A DNA stretch of 64,000 nt from Mesocentrotus franciscanus (lineage: Eukaryota; Echinodermata; Echinoidea; Camarodonta; Strongylocentrotidae), in contig CP137679.1 of assembly GCA_037976565.1 (NCBI GenBank), positions 31,687,764-31,751,763 on the forward strand. Reading direction: 5' to 3'. How positions within the stretch are numbered: position 1 is the stretch's first letter; each line of letters starts with the position of its first letter. Under the pieces are notes generated by a model. The model did not search any database, was not told the DNA's origin, and saw only the letters and a list, made by a program, of their open reading frames with translations. Shown here piece by piece: positions 1-13,100 of this stretch. A program made the position numbers and the translations under genes.

Positions 1-5
1 TTATA

Positions 6-201
6 CAGTGAAACCTGTACATACAGTATAGACCGCTCAAGCGATACATGAAAAGTGGTCTTTAGAGGCAGGTGATCTTGATATCCAGGTTCCTTTAGTA
101 CAGCTTTCAATGAGAAATATTATTCAACGGAAACAAAATAATGTGCTCTTTATAGACAGGTGGTCTTTCTAGACAGATGGTAGCTAAAGCAGGTTTGACT
201 G
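6..201. mobile_element. TA-flanked palindromic MITE, copy 1
   Basis: Ends CAGTGAAACCTG and CAGGTTTGACTG are near-perfect inverted repeats flanked by TA on both sides (4-5 and 202-203). The interior carries TGGTCTTT...GACAGG units shared with copies at 12837 and 16427. The TA target duplication fits the Tc1/mariner superfamily. There is no coding capacity. Confidence 0.8.
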
Positions 202-227
202 TATTTCTTTTCCTAATTCCCTATCAG

Positions 228-1088
228 GTCTCTGCCCTAACCCTGGCATCCCATCTCAAGGGTCCATCTCACCGTTCCAGACCGTTTACACCAACGGATC
301 GACGGTGGAGTACACCTGTAATGAGGGCTATGTTCTGATTGGGGAAACGAGTGACACATGTATCGATGGTGCTTTCAATTCGAGTTACCACAGTGTTACG
401 GTAAGTTCTGAATGTCTTTTGTTATTAGTGGAAATATGAAGTTGGTCTTTGTTCATTCAGATGAATTTCCTTCATTATCATATTGGTGCTGTATTAAGAA
501 ACCTTTTTTAAATTTCATTTTATTTATTTATTTTTTTTTTTTTGGGGGGGTCTATGCCTAATTCTGTTTTTGTGACAATTTTATGTAAGTGTTAATGTTA
601 TTTCAATTATGCATTTATATTTGTATGGAATCGCATGCTGCATATCATTTTAAAATTGTTTCAAAAATCTAATTGTATTCCATGAACTTGACCAAACTAT
701 GCTACATGACTGCAGCTATTGCAAATGCTAAACATGTTAGTAGAAAAATGCTTTTATTGACTGCTCATGTATAAAGAATGTGTGGAGAAATTTATGCCAA
801 CCATTTATCGGATGGATATAAAATGATAGGAATGAAACATGATCATTGATGCTACAGTTCTGTTTCACCATTTGAAATTATTAGTAAGATTTTGGACAAT
901 GTATTTTTGATCAACAGCAAGTTGCATCTTACCAAGGGAGCCTAACAATGGCGCCCTCAATGGGACCGCCTTCAACCACAGTGACGTTATTGGTTTTACC
1001 TGTAACGATGGCTACCAGATGACCCCAGAGGGGGCTTTTGTGAGATGTGACGACGGGACTGTCGTGGGAACTATTCCTATATGCACAG
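228..1088 (+). CDS. Exons encoding two sushi (CCP) domains
   Basis: Two exons, 228-400 and 918-1088. The first encodes [14 protein letters not shown] and DTCIDG, then, in the next reading frame, LPQCYG. Together these supply the four cysteines of a sushi domain. The second reads [24 protein letters not shown] and IPICTG, a complete four-cysteine sushi domain. The intron phase at 1088 is 1. The phase at 400 fits the next exon only in the shifted frame, so one base appears to be missing between about 373 and 385. Sushi domains usually mediate protein-protein contacts outside the cell. This is the first coding sequence of the gene visible here. Confidence 0.85.
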
Positions 1089-1109
1089 GTAAGGAAGATG
1101 ATGATGATA

Positions 1110-1142
<33 letters not shown>

Positions 1143-4100
1143 TAGTTTTGATTATTGTGTGTAATGATTGATTTTCCTAATGTACATGTAAATGTATGCA
1201 TGTGGTATGAAACATTCAGCTCTACTTTTCTCTTGTTTTTAGTTTGTGCATAATGATTTCAGGTTTGTTGTATCAATGTAACAAAGCTTTAGATTACACA
1301 AATGCTGTGATTGTTGGTAACATGAATAAGAATGACAACTATGCTAATAAACAATGATCATGTTGATTGTCATGGTAGTGATGGGGTGATCAATGGTGAT
1401 GATAATTGATAATGCTGGCAATGTATTTATAATGATAATGTTGATGGTGATGATGATGATGATGATAAAGATCATGATGATTATGGTAATGGTATTAATA
1501 TAAAGATATACATGTATATGATTATGATTGTTTAATTGTGAAAGAAGACATAACATTCTATTTAATAGCACATTTGAATAAATAATGTAAATATGTCTCC
1601 ACTATGTCTTTGCTCATCTGTTAGATATTAATGAATGTTCAAGCCTACCATGCCAAAACAATGGCACATGCTTCAATGAGATCAATCAGTACCGATGTGA
1701 GTGTTCAACTGGATGGACTGGAACAAACTGTGAACAGGGTAAGCCTCGTTGATTCATTTTGTTTAAAACCGAAACAGGCCTTTCTCATGGGGGTAATTAA
1801 TGGAATCATTAAAAGATATGTTAGTACCTATATTACACTGACTTCTAGAGCTGAATTGAATTAGCATATTTTAAGTTTAAAATTAAAACTTGAAAACTGC
1901 ACCACTGCATTAAAGAATTGTTGCAATCTAGCAATGACATGCATTTACTCTACAACTAATTACTTCCATGAGCTGAATTATAGTAGATTTTAAGCTGAAT
2001 TGTAGTAGATGTTATTGGGTGTTTACAGTAAAGTAACACTATTCTAGAAAACTCCACCAATTAAATGTTGGAGTTTGACGAGGAGTAACGTATCAATCAC
2101 ATGTGTGTGGTGGAACAGATTTATTATCCTGCCTTACTCAAACCAGTTGATCTTTAGCTTCATGTAGTCCCCAAACAGTTTTAATGAGTTTTCATGCATT
2201 ATTCATATACATGTCCAAACAATTTTTCTCTTGCATTCCTTTCTTTCGTGCTTGTATATAAATAATCTCTAAAAAGAAAATCAGGTAGACCTATTTAGGT
2301 AGTTAGTTATAATATATCTTTTTCCGTATGGTCATCCATGGTTGTAGTGATTTTCCCACTTTTTGCCTTATAATTAAAATAACCAATACAGGAAACACAA
2401 CTAGATTCTTTAATCATATATAAACATTTTTTCACACCACATGTAGATATCAACGAATGCAGCAGCTCTAGCCTCAATGACTGTGGCCTGAATGCTACCT
2501 GTACTAACACCAATGGAAGCTATATATGCATGTGTGATGAAGGCTTTGTTGGTGATGGTATTACATGCACAGGTAAGTTTTCTATAAATCTTTGTGCTAA
2601 ATGATAGAGATCAGAGGCTATTTTGGTATTTTATGTTGCTATACAACACTGCAAATCATCCACAAAAGAGGATTTTAACTGTACTTGTTAAAGCCCCTCT
2701 GAAGTGGGAGCCCCAAATTCGCCAACAATTTGTTGGCAAAATTTCACTTAAATTGCATAATAATGCGAAAGAGGATGTCATTTAAGACACACTTCTGCAA
2801 AGATTTCCGCCACAAAATGTGTTTGAGGACCAATATTGATAAAAGAATAGATAATTTGGGATTTCTGTTGTATGCAGAGAACCTAAATTTTGTATTCTTT
2901 CATCAATATTCGACTTCAAACACATTTGTTTTGAAAATCCTTTCAGAAATGTGTCTTAAATTACATCCTCTTTCACATTATGATACAATTTAAGTGAAAT
3001 TTTGTCATCAAATTCTTGGGGCTCCCAACACTTTAGAGGGGCTTTAAGGGCATTTATAAGATCCTCATTCACCTCTTCCTACATTTCTCTCTCAATCTCA
3101 ATCCAGAGATCATCCTATTCCCATATGCTACATCTAATGGAGATAGCCAGCTATCACTCACCTCTGAGTCTGCCACCTCGGATGGGAGCAGGAACCCAAC
3201 ACAAGAGGAAATCTCCCCCACTATCAGACCACCGACAGGGTTCCGTTCGGGGATACATTCTACTACAGCCTCTATGTAAGCAGTGATACATTATATACAC
3301 TATGAACATGACGGACAAAGAAAGAGGACAAAATATACAATTCCCCATTCTACCCTCAACAATTGCTGTGGTAGACAAAGGAACATCCCTTCACTGCTAA
3401 TATGTAAAGTAAGTAGAACAGGTGAATATGCATGTGACACCTGTTCTACACATTTTTACATAATAGTAGTGAAGGGATGTTCCTTTGTCTACCACAGCAA
3501 TTGTTGAGGGTAGAATGAGGAATTGTATATTTTGTCCTCTTTCTTTGTTCGTCATGTTCATAGTGATAGTGGAAAGTAATGTAAATAAATGGAAAGTAAA
3601 ATGTGTGTATTTTCAAGTTGATTAATTTTCATTTTAGCAATCATAACATTTGAAGAGAAATATATTGTACTGGCATACACATTTATCAAATGGTTTTAGC
3701 AAAATAAGCATTTCACATTTTTTCTTTATTTTGATAAATGCATTGTTATGATAATGATCAACATTAATAATCAATTTCATATCAAAGCATAACAAATAAA
3801 AAAAACAGTGGAGGAACCTAATAAGAACGTGATATAGTTTACAGTTTTATAAATACTGAATGATGATTGCATTTATTTTTTTCATGGGTATACATACTTT
3901 CAAGTCCCACATGTGTATGTATTTCATGTCTCATGCTATGTTTGTAAGATGTCTTTTACATGTATGCTTCCCCTAGACATGCTCAGTAATGCTTGCTTTC
4001 TTTCATTCACAGATTATTTGTTGAATATTACTTAAATATTAAAATTTCTATTCCAACAGTTCATGGACAATGGACTAATAATATTCATCAAGGAAAATGA

Positions 4101-7100
4101 TGAGAAGTATGGATTCCCCAATCCATACCCAAATGGCTTCTCCAATGACACTCGTCTCCCTCTGGTGGCACCCTTCTGGGCCGATGCTGACATTAGTGAT
4201 GGCGAAGGAGAAGTCTTTTATCAGGTCAGAGTTTAGTAGTACCCACGCCTCCTCAGTTTTATGGAATGCACTTCCATATTCCATGAGAAATCACAATGGT
4301 TTAAACAAGTTTAAGATTTCTCTTAAAAGGTATTTATTCAATGTTAAAAGTGTACACCCATGAACTCAGTGCCCAACACTACATATACTTTTTGCTTCTA
4401 AGTGGATTTTCTAATTTTTATTACTTTTCTTGTAATTCTTTCCTTTCTATTTAAAGCGCATAGGGACATGCTATCCTGTAATGTGTTACGCGCTATAAAA
4501 GAACTGAGTATTATTATTATTAGAAGTAGTAGTAGTATAGTAGCAGTAGTATAGTTGTAGTAGTAGTAGTAACAGTAGTACATGTAGTGCGAGTGTTTGA
4601 TGCCAGTTACAGGCTGAGAACTATGGCAATATAGGCTGAAGGCTTGAGACATAATTTGCCACAAGCAATTGCATTTGCATACCATTATGACTTTAAGCAA
4701 CATGTACTATTAGTCCATCTTTCATGTTTCTTGCATTCATACAGATATATGAGAGGTCATACTCCAACAACGCCAACCAGACCGCCGTACTTGATGATGC
4801 AAGCTACAGGATCAGAGCCTTTGAACCTGACATGTTAGGGTTCAATGTCACATGGATGCTGGTAGTGACCTGGAAGAACCTCCCATCATTCATCTCCAGT
4901 AATGTGAGCTACAGTCTAGTCTATTTGGTCTAGAGTTAATGTATTTCAGTATGATTCTGGGCCCTTTTCCATAAAACTTGTTGTCATGCCATAACAAATG
5001 CTAAATTTCTATGACAAATTTGCTCTCAACCAATCAGATGCCACGATTTTCAGTAGCTTATAACAGTTATTGTAACTTAAGGCTTAATTGCTCTAATTCA
5101 TTCCATTTTATCCAGGCACTGTCTAGCTGAGGTCCATTGGATCTTAACTGCATGTTTCATTGGATCTAAAACCTGATTAGCCTAGTTCCATATGATTTTA
5201 ACTGCACCATTAGATCCGGAACCAGTGGAGTCCAAATCAATATCATCTGAACTATACTATTTGATCGAGGCACAGTCTAGTTCAGTTCCAATTGATAGTA
5301 CCATCTCTGCCACTGAATTATACTTAACTGGCTGAAGACATGTTTACATGTAGATATTGCATAAATGGATCATGTTTTCTCCCACAGACCAACACCTTCC
5401 AAGCGGCGCTGGTCACCGATTCCCGCTACAGCTTCGTGCTCTTCAACTACCAGGAGAACGACATGAACTGGGACCCTGTGACCCTAGCCAGCACCAACGT
5501 CATCATGGGGTATAACTTGGGTAATGGCCAGTATGTCAACATGCATCTTGAGGATCCTCCGTTTTCTGGAGTTGATGAGCGCTTCAGACCAGATCAGTGA
5601 GTCAAAGATATGATTGTAGATGTATTTGATGTAAACATTAAAGTTATACCCTTTAATTTGCTTAGAGCCAGAAGTGTGAAAATCCATTGCCTGCAAGAAG
5701 CAAACGATTCCTGTATGGTAGTCAATCTGTAAACTCATACTTGCAGTACTTAACATTAAAGATACTATGTCCCTTTTGCAGCCAACATCAAATTCTGTAG
5801 AACTTTGCAGGAATTATGAATATGTCATGTATGTCCTATCTGTGAAATGTAAACGTTAGCAGTGTCCTAATATTCAAATTATGCAAGGAAACCCGTTTAC
5901 TTGCTAGACTTCACTGTCAGACAGGCTTTTTTCATCTTTGGTAATAACATACATAAAATGAGCTGTAAAGGGTACATGAGCATTTGTCTACATCAATAAC
6001 CCACTTCTTGTAATGGCCAAAATTAAACTGATTGAATCTTTGTGCAGCATAAAACGTACAACCATTCGGTACAATGGTCTACATCAATAACCCACTTCTT
6101 GTAATGGCCAAAATTAAACTGATTGAATCTTTGTGCAGCATAAAACGTACAACCATTCGGTACAATGGTCTGAAAAATCAGACTATTACTTACTGGCTCT
6201 ATAGCTCCTAAGTCGATTTGACAACTAATAGTCGTTATTTTCCCACTTAAAGACATTTTCAAGCCCCCCTTTTTTTAGGGAAGTTCTAAATTAGTATTGT
6301 CTTTCAAATGCCGTTGGAATTTAACCTTTTCATTTTTTTGGCCTGCAAATGGGACATAGTACCTTTAAGGTAATGTACTTTTGGCTTTCAGCTATATAAA
6401 TGATGTTTGTTGTTTATGAACTTTGCATAGTGAATCATGGCACTTTCATTTTAAAATAGTCTTTCCATCTTGTATTCTAGTTATACAGTCAAATATGTGT
6501 ACATGTACTGTACATGCTATATGGAAGTGGACTCAACATTAATACTACCTGTCTACAACATTTTGCCTAACTTTAGACAAAACCATTAATTCTTTCCTCA
6601 GATATGTTGGCAACACTGGCCTGAAGGGGCGTTGGATCTACCGACTTGAAAGCAACTCAGTAGATACCATCAACGCCAAGCAATTCTGCTTGGACTGGTA
6701 CAACTTAGAACCAGCCCCGGACACCTGGGACCGCTACCTGGGCACCTGTCCATGTTCTTTCACTCAGGGTGGGGAGGATGGAGCATACAGTACTGGACGT
6801 CGCAGTAGGACATCATCGACCACTATGTCGTCATCACGTGCCTTGGATCAGGCTCTCATTGAGGAGATCAATATCCTTGATGGTAAGAATCTCCCACGTT
6901 GATACATGGGTATACTGGATAGAATATGATCCCTTTATCAGTGTTTCAATTCATTATTTTGCATAGATGGGAGGTATATGTTTTTTTAACTGCATTTTTA
7001 TAGAGGCATATCTATCGGATCTATTTATTTACATTTGGGACCAATTGTTCACATCACTATCCAAAAGACATGATTCAGGATAAAACCCGAGTCATTGTAT

Positions 7101-10100
7101 AGGCACACCAGGGATGTGATCACTAGAGTCTAGACTACTGTGTAACTCACAAAAGCACTTTACATGCTTTGTAAAGGTTTTCCTTTCCAAATCACATCAA
7201 GTATCCATTTATTTTCTTGAATTATTTTTTAATTTAAATGTATTTAATTTCTCAAGACAATTCACACACAGGCCCATGGTTCACATTTTCAGCTGTCATA
7301 ACATAACTCCTCTTGCTAAAGCAGAATAGATATGTAAAACATGATTTTTATTTTTCCTGCTATTTTTCTGAAAAGGGGAGCCATTTTGTCTTCAGACCAG
7401 CATTTCCCCTCTTGACAATGGAGCTGGGATGTACTGTTGTTACCGTGGTGATCAGTCTCTCATAGAAGGCTATGGAGGGGATCTTACAAGCAGTTTTGAA
7501 GAGCGATACCAATTCATTCTTGGTGGATCATTCGACTTTGTTGCCTATCTCAATTGGCTAGGTAATGACTTTCGTTTAATGAGATATGATAAACTGTGTT
7601 ATACCAATTTTCTTTCTTTATAAAATGTAACTTGTATGTACGTAGAATACATTAATACAACATAAATTTGTCTGAAGTGGCTCAATTCTGAATACATGTT
7701 CTTATATATGTCATTAAATAAATCATTATTCTTGACAATTGCAAGGAAAATCAAAGAATGTTCTTCTTGTTTAATAATCCGTTTTAATTTTGAAGTTTTC
7801 ATTACTGAGATTACAAAAGGCTGTATATCCACAGCATTACTCTTTTAAGTATAAGCAATCTAAATAATGGTACATAGCAGTTATAATAATGTGAATGCTG
7901 GTAATGTCAAAGTGTCCATGGTGATTAGGTACTCATAGTGTGGTGACTGGAAGATAAAAGATGATAATGTAACAGAAGGATGATAATCAAAGGGACATAT
8001 GTAGTATTCATTGATGTGTTTGTCTAAGAGAGCCAGGGAACACCTTCCCCTATGTTGCAAAAGACATATTCCATATGATTATGGACATACATCTGAAATA
8101 CATTAAATTCTTCTCTTCTTTTTGTTTCCTCTCCACTGTACTTTTGTTGCAGTGTATGATTTTTCGCCACGTCACTACTGCTGTGGAGCCTCTAATGATG
8201 AGGCCTTCTGTGATCTGTATACTGAGAAACGGCCTGCTGGAACGTGCACTGGATATCTGCCACCAAACTCAGGTAATATATTTGTATCTATTTCTTGTCT
8301 TGAAATCTACATGTACCTTTGCCAAAACAATCCTACCTTGCTTCTCATTCCAAAGTTAATCCATCATATTTTCGGCATGTGGACTTCTGAGAAGTTAAAT
8401 TTATTTTTGCCTTACATTGCCTTTCTTGTCACTAAGTCCAACCCTTTCATTCCAAACTTGATCCATATTATTTTTGCCATGTGAACCACCTTGATAAACT
8501 GGATGCTACATACGCATGTAGGTGACTCCCAAACAACCTGTGGCTAAATCCTTCCTTATTCTATATTTAATCCAGTTTATTTTGCTGTGGTAGCTCCTAA
8601 AAGGTCGTGGAAGCATCCCACATAATTACCTGATCCTTTACCAATTCAAACTTAATCTATTTTAATTTTGTTATATGAACACCTCCTAATAGGTTGGATG
8701 CTTGGTGACCCTCACATCACCACCCTTGATGGCTACATCTACACATTCAATGGTCTAGGGGAATACACGCTGGTCACCATACCAGATGCCACCAGTACCA
8801 GCAATCTCTTCACCCTCCAAGGACGAACAATGAGGGCGCTAGACACAGAGACCCAGGATTTGACGAATGCTACCTTCTTTGTTGCCTTTGCTGCTCAGGT
8901 GGCCAACTCTACTCTTGTAAGCAAATGTTTTTTAAAGAATCGTTTTGAATTAGGATGGAACATTGATTGAGAACGTGAAGAGAGGATTTGCATTGTTGTA
9001 AACATAAGGAATAAAATTTTATGGTCCTATTTCAAAATATGTAATTGATTTGATCATGCTTTCAAGTAGATACATTTGTATCATTGACTAGACCTGTACA
9101 TGCTGCATGTCTGTTCATTTTGTCTTTGTCTATTTGTATGACACATGCTTGGCAAATGTTGCCAGAGAAAATGTTGGATCACCCTCTGTCTTTATGATTC
9201 TTTATGTGCATTTATCTCCTCTAGGTTGAGATGGAGTTGAATGACATGGGAACAGACTTTGATGTTTATGTAGATGGAGTCCTCTTCAACAAGTCATCTT
9301 TGTCCCAAGGTTAGTATTTTAATAAGACTCAATTCATACTTGTAAAACATGACAGGTCTTAGTTTGATTGCTCTTATTTGGGAGTGTAAATGGGGTCTTT
9401 AATTTCAAGTTTCCATCCAGGTTTTCAATTATATCAGTGGGTTTAATTTACACTCCATATTCTATACTTATTATGTCTGTCAATATCTCAATAGAACTAA
9501 ATTAGCCAAAACATTTCATGTACATGTACATTATTTTTATAAAAATTGAATATTTATTCTTTAACCCCATGCATGCTGAGCCTGAGATAACTTAGTTCGA
9601 AATCAAAAAAATCTTCAGTATTTACTTATCATAAAATCATTTAATCAGCCTCAATTTCTATTTAAAATATGAATATTCCTCACTTAACAATGATTACAAA
9701 AATAATAATAATGACGAGCCTGAGATAACTTGGTTCGAAATCAAAAAAATCTTCAGTATTTACTTATCATAAAATCATTTAATCAGCCTCAATTTCTATG
9801 TAAAATATGAATATTCCTCACTTAACAATGATTACAAAAATAATAATAATGACAAATCTATTCTACTTGTAGCACCAATATGTTTGCAAGTATAGAATAT
9901 GTAATTATAAGTTGTGATCTATTTTACTGTGTATTATTTGTAATTGTCTATATCTAAGTTTTGTCGAAATGTTTTTTTAAACTGAGCTTGTAAAACCTGC
10001 AATGTAATTTAGCTCTCGGGCTACCATTTTGCAGTTGTTCTAATAAAACCATTCTACTACTACTACTACTACCCTGTAGTCAATGGAAATAATCATATCG

Positions 10101-13100
10101 CATCCAATGGGTAAAGCAATACAAAACAATGACATTCTAAAACTGCCTCTGTTGGAGATATGTCTATGCTACACATCAGGGGCAATAGAGTTAAATGTAG
10201 ATATATTTCAGAATTATATAAAATAGTTCTGATGAACTGATCTCTCTATGTAACCAATAATTCAGATTTCGAGTTCATCACTTCAATACATTTATTTTCG
10301 GCTTAGGGGGATATGTGAATGGAGACTTGTTACCACTGATAGTAATGATTTCAGTTAGTTGCTTCAAACCTAATGCATTGATTATCTCATTTTGTGTTGG
10401 ATTTTAGGAGCATATGTGAATGGAGGCTTCTCCCTACAGCAGCGTATCAGCAATGGATCATTAAGAGTTGTTGCATACTGGCAGGTCGGCATTTCCATCA
10501 ACGTCGGCGTCATTGAGGGTTTCCTTGACATCGTCTTCTCAGCTCCAGAGAGCTACAAGACCGGCGTCACTCGAGGACTTTGGGTATGTTCGAAAATTGG
10601 TCTCATATCAACTTCTGGTTTAATCAGAAAAATATTGAGCATGATAGGAAAGGATTGAAAATAGATGGAGAGTCAGAAGTGTCCAAGTGAGTCATTTTAA
10701 ATGGACAAGGAAGGAATTTCCCATTTCTGATTAAGATGTCATTGAATAACGAAAATATGTCCTATGGTATGCAAAAATGTTACAGTGACTGGTGTTGGAT
10801 TTCCAAAATGATCTCTTGTGGAGCAATGGTCAGGATTTTTAACGGTCAAAAGGCTTTTCAGTGCCTCGATTCTTACCCAAGAATAGCAACTTTCTTTATA
10901 TTGAAAGAAAATGGGGCAAAATTACTTGATGCATTAAGAAGTCTGATTTTATAAAATTGAATTAGTAACTTTGAAGTGAGCTTATGAAAATTCATTTGTC
11001 ATAATTGTTAATCACATTCACGAGCACATTGAGGATAAGGGAGTAGTTATGTTGTGAAAGGTATATTTTCAAAATTTTTTTTTTTTTCTTTGTCATTTTG
11101 ATTTTCAGGTGTGTGGGATGGTGATATCTCCAATGACTTCATGAGATCAGATGGTTTACTGCAGACTGCCACAGGACCTGATGGCAACTATACTGACAGT
11201 GATCTCTTCACCTTTGGAGAATCATGTGAGTGTTATAGGTCAATTTATATAGCGCAGCTACTACCAAATATGAATATACTCTACTGCGCTTCATACAATA
11301 TTATTACCCCGGCTGTAGCTGAGTTGCCATTATAAGACACTAAAGCATTCAAGGAATTTATTCCTACCGGGTACCCATTTACTTCACCTGGGTGGAGAGT
11401 GGTAAATGTAGATTAATGCCTTGCAAAAGGACATTAGTGTCGCGACGGGACTCGAACCGGGAACCATATGTGATCTGCAGTCCAGTGACTTATCCGCTCG
11501 ACCACGACACCTCTACATCCATGTATGTGTTATGTGTACATTGTTCTTATGGTCACACTCACATGACTTTCCATGAACCATGTCATCCTACATGTATGTT
11601 CTCTGCCAACAATGATTCAGGCATGTATGTGATGTTATGTTTTAAAGAATATTGAAATATGACGTGAAATTGTATACATATGAGTATTTTCCTGTTGCCT
11701 ATTTCTGTTGACGCAGATAACATGATGACTGCGATTTGAATTGAGTAAAACGCACATTCTCGTTGAGTGATCCTTCATCTGAGTCAGCGACATTTGCTCT
11801 GGAGCGTTATTTTGTTAAAGTTATAAGGTTATTTTAGGCCTTGTAATATTATACGGTTTTTAGGTTAGGTTTCAGGTTAGAGTTATGTATTGTGATCAGG
11901 GTGGAATATCAGAGTTTGATTGTTAGAAGCTGACCATGGAACAACATTGCAACCAGAGCATATATGTCTACAGTCATTGTCAATGGGTTAAGAAACAGAA
12001 AGTGTGTATATTTATTATCAGTGAATTTCAATTCCTATTTAATTCCTCTAGGGCGCATCTCGGTCAATGAGTCCCTCTTCAACTACACCCGCAGTGGACA
12101 GACCTGGGTGACCTTCAATGACGTGACCTTCACCCCAGTCTTCCTGGATGACCTGATAGCAGCCACAGAGCAGAGTGACCCTGGCTTCCTAGCATCAGCC
12201 CAAGACACCTGTGGCAGCAGCAGAGATTGTCTCTATGATTCCCTGGCAACCAGGGACAATGCGATTGGATTGTCAACAAAACAGACGGAAGAGGCCTTTA
12301 TTACTAATAATGATATACTATGTAAGTCTTCAAAATCTATTTTATTTTATTTTATTTTCATTTTAATATCGTAGGAAACAGTCGTAGGGGTTTTATTTGA
12401 TCTCCCTTTCTTTATTGCTTTTTAGCTTCTAAGTGTCTATACCTAAATGGGTCATGATTAAATCTACCCTGAATAGGTTTTTAAAAAGAATTGTGAAAAA
12501 AGGAAGATTTTGTTTCAGAGAACCCATACAGGTCCATCCGTTTTGATAAATGAAAATGTCATTTGTTATTTACAGCTCAATAATTGTGATAATAATAATA
12601 AGAATAATAATAATAATAATAATATTGGATATTTATATAGCGCACATATCCACCATGCATGGTGCTCAAGGCGCTCCAACTATTACCCCGGCTCTGCTAG
12701 GCACGTGTTATATATACCAGACAATTGTGTTTGTGACCATTTAGTTAAAAATTCAGAAACAATATGATTTCCTTGTAATAAAACCAAAGAGAAAAGTGAA
12801 CATTCACAATGCGTTATGATACTTTCAAGTTAAATACAGTCAAACCTGTCTATAGCGACCGCCCAAGGGAAACACAAAAAGTGGTCTTTGTAGACAGGTC
12901 GTCTTTGTAGACAGGTTCCTTTAGTACATGTTTCTATGAGAAAACATTTTCAAGGGAAACAAAAAAATGTGGTCTTTGTAGACAGGTGGTCTTTGTAGAC
13001 AGGTGGTCTTTGTAGACAGGTGGTCTTTGTAGACAGGTGGTCACTAAAGCAGGTTTGACTGTACATCCATGAAACTGTATACAGATATCTCAGTAATATC

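Noticed and set aside
4097..4363. 88-codon open frame
   Set aside because: The first half overlaps the NIDO exon out of frame and the second half is a LINE fragment.
11440..11515. tRNA-like sequence on the minus strand
   Set aside because: The tRNA-like arms belong to a repeated SINE body; other copies show the same structure, so it is not a functional tRNA gene.
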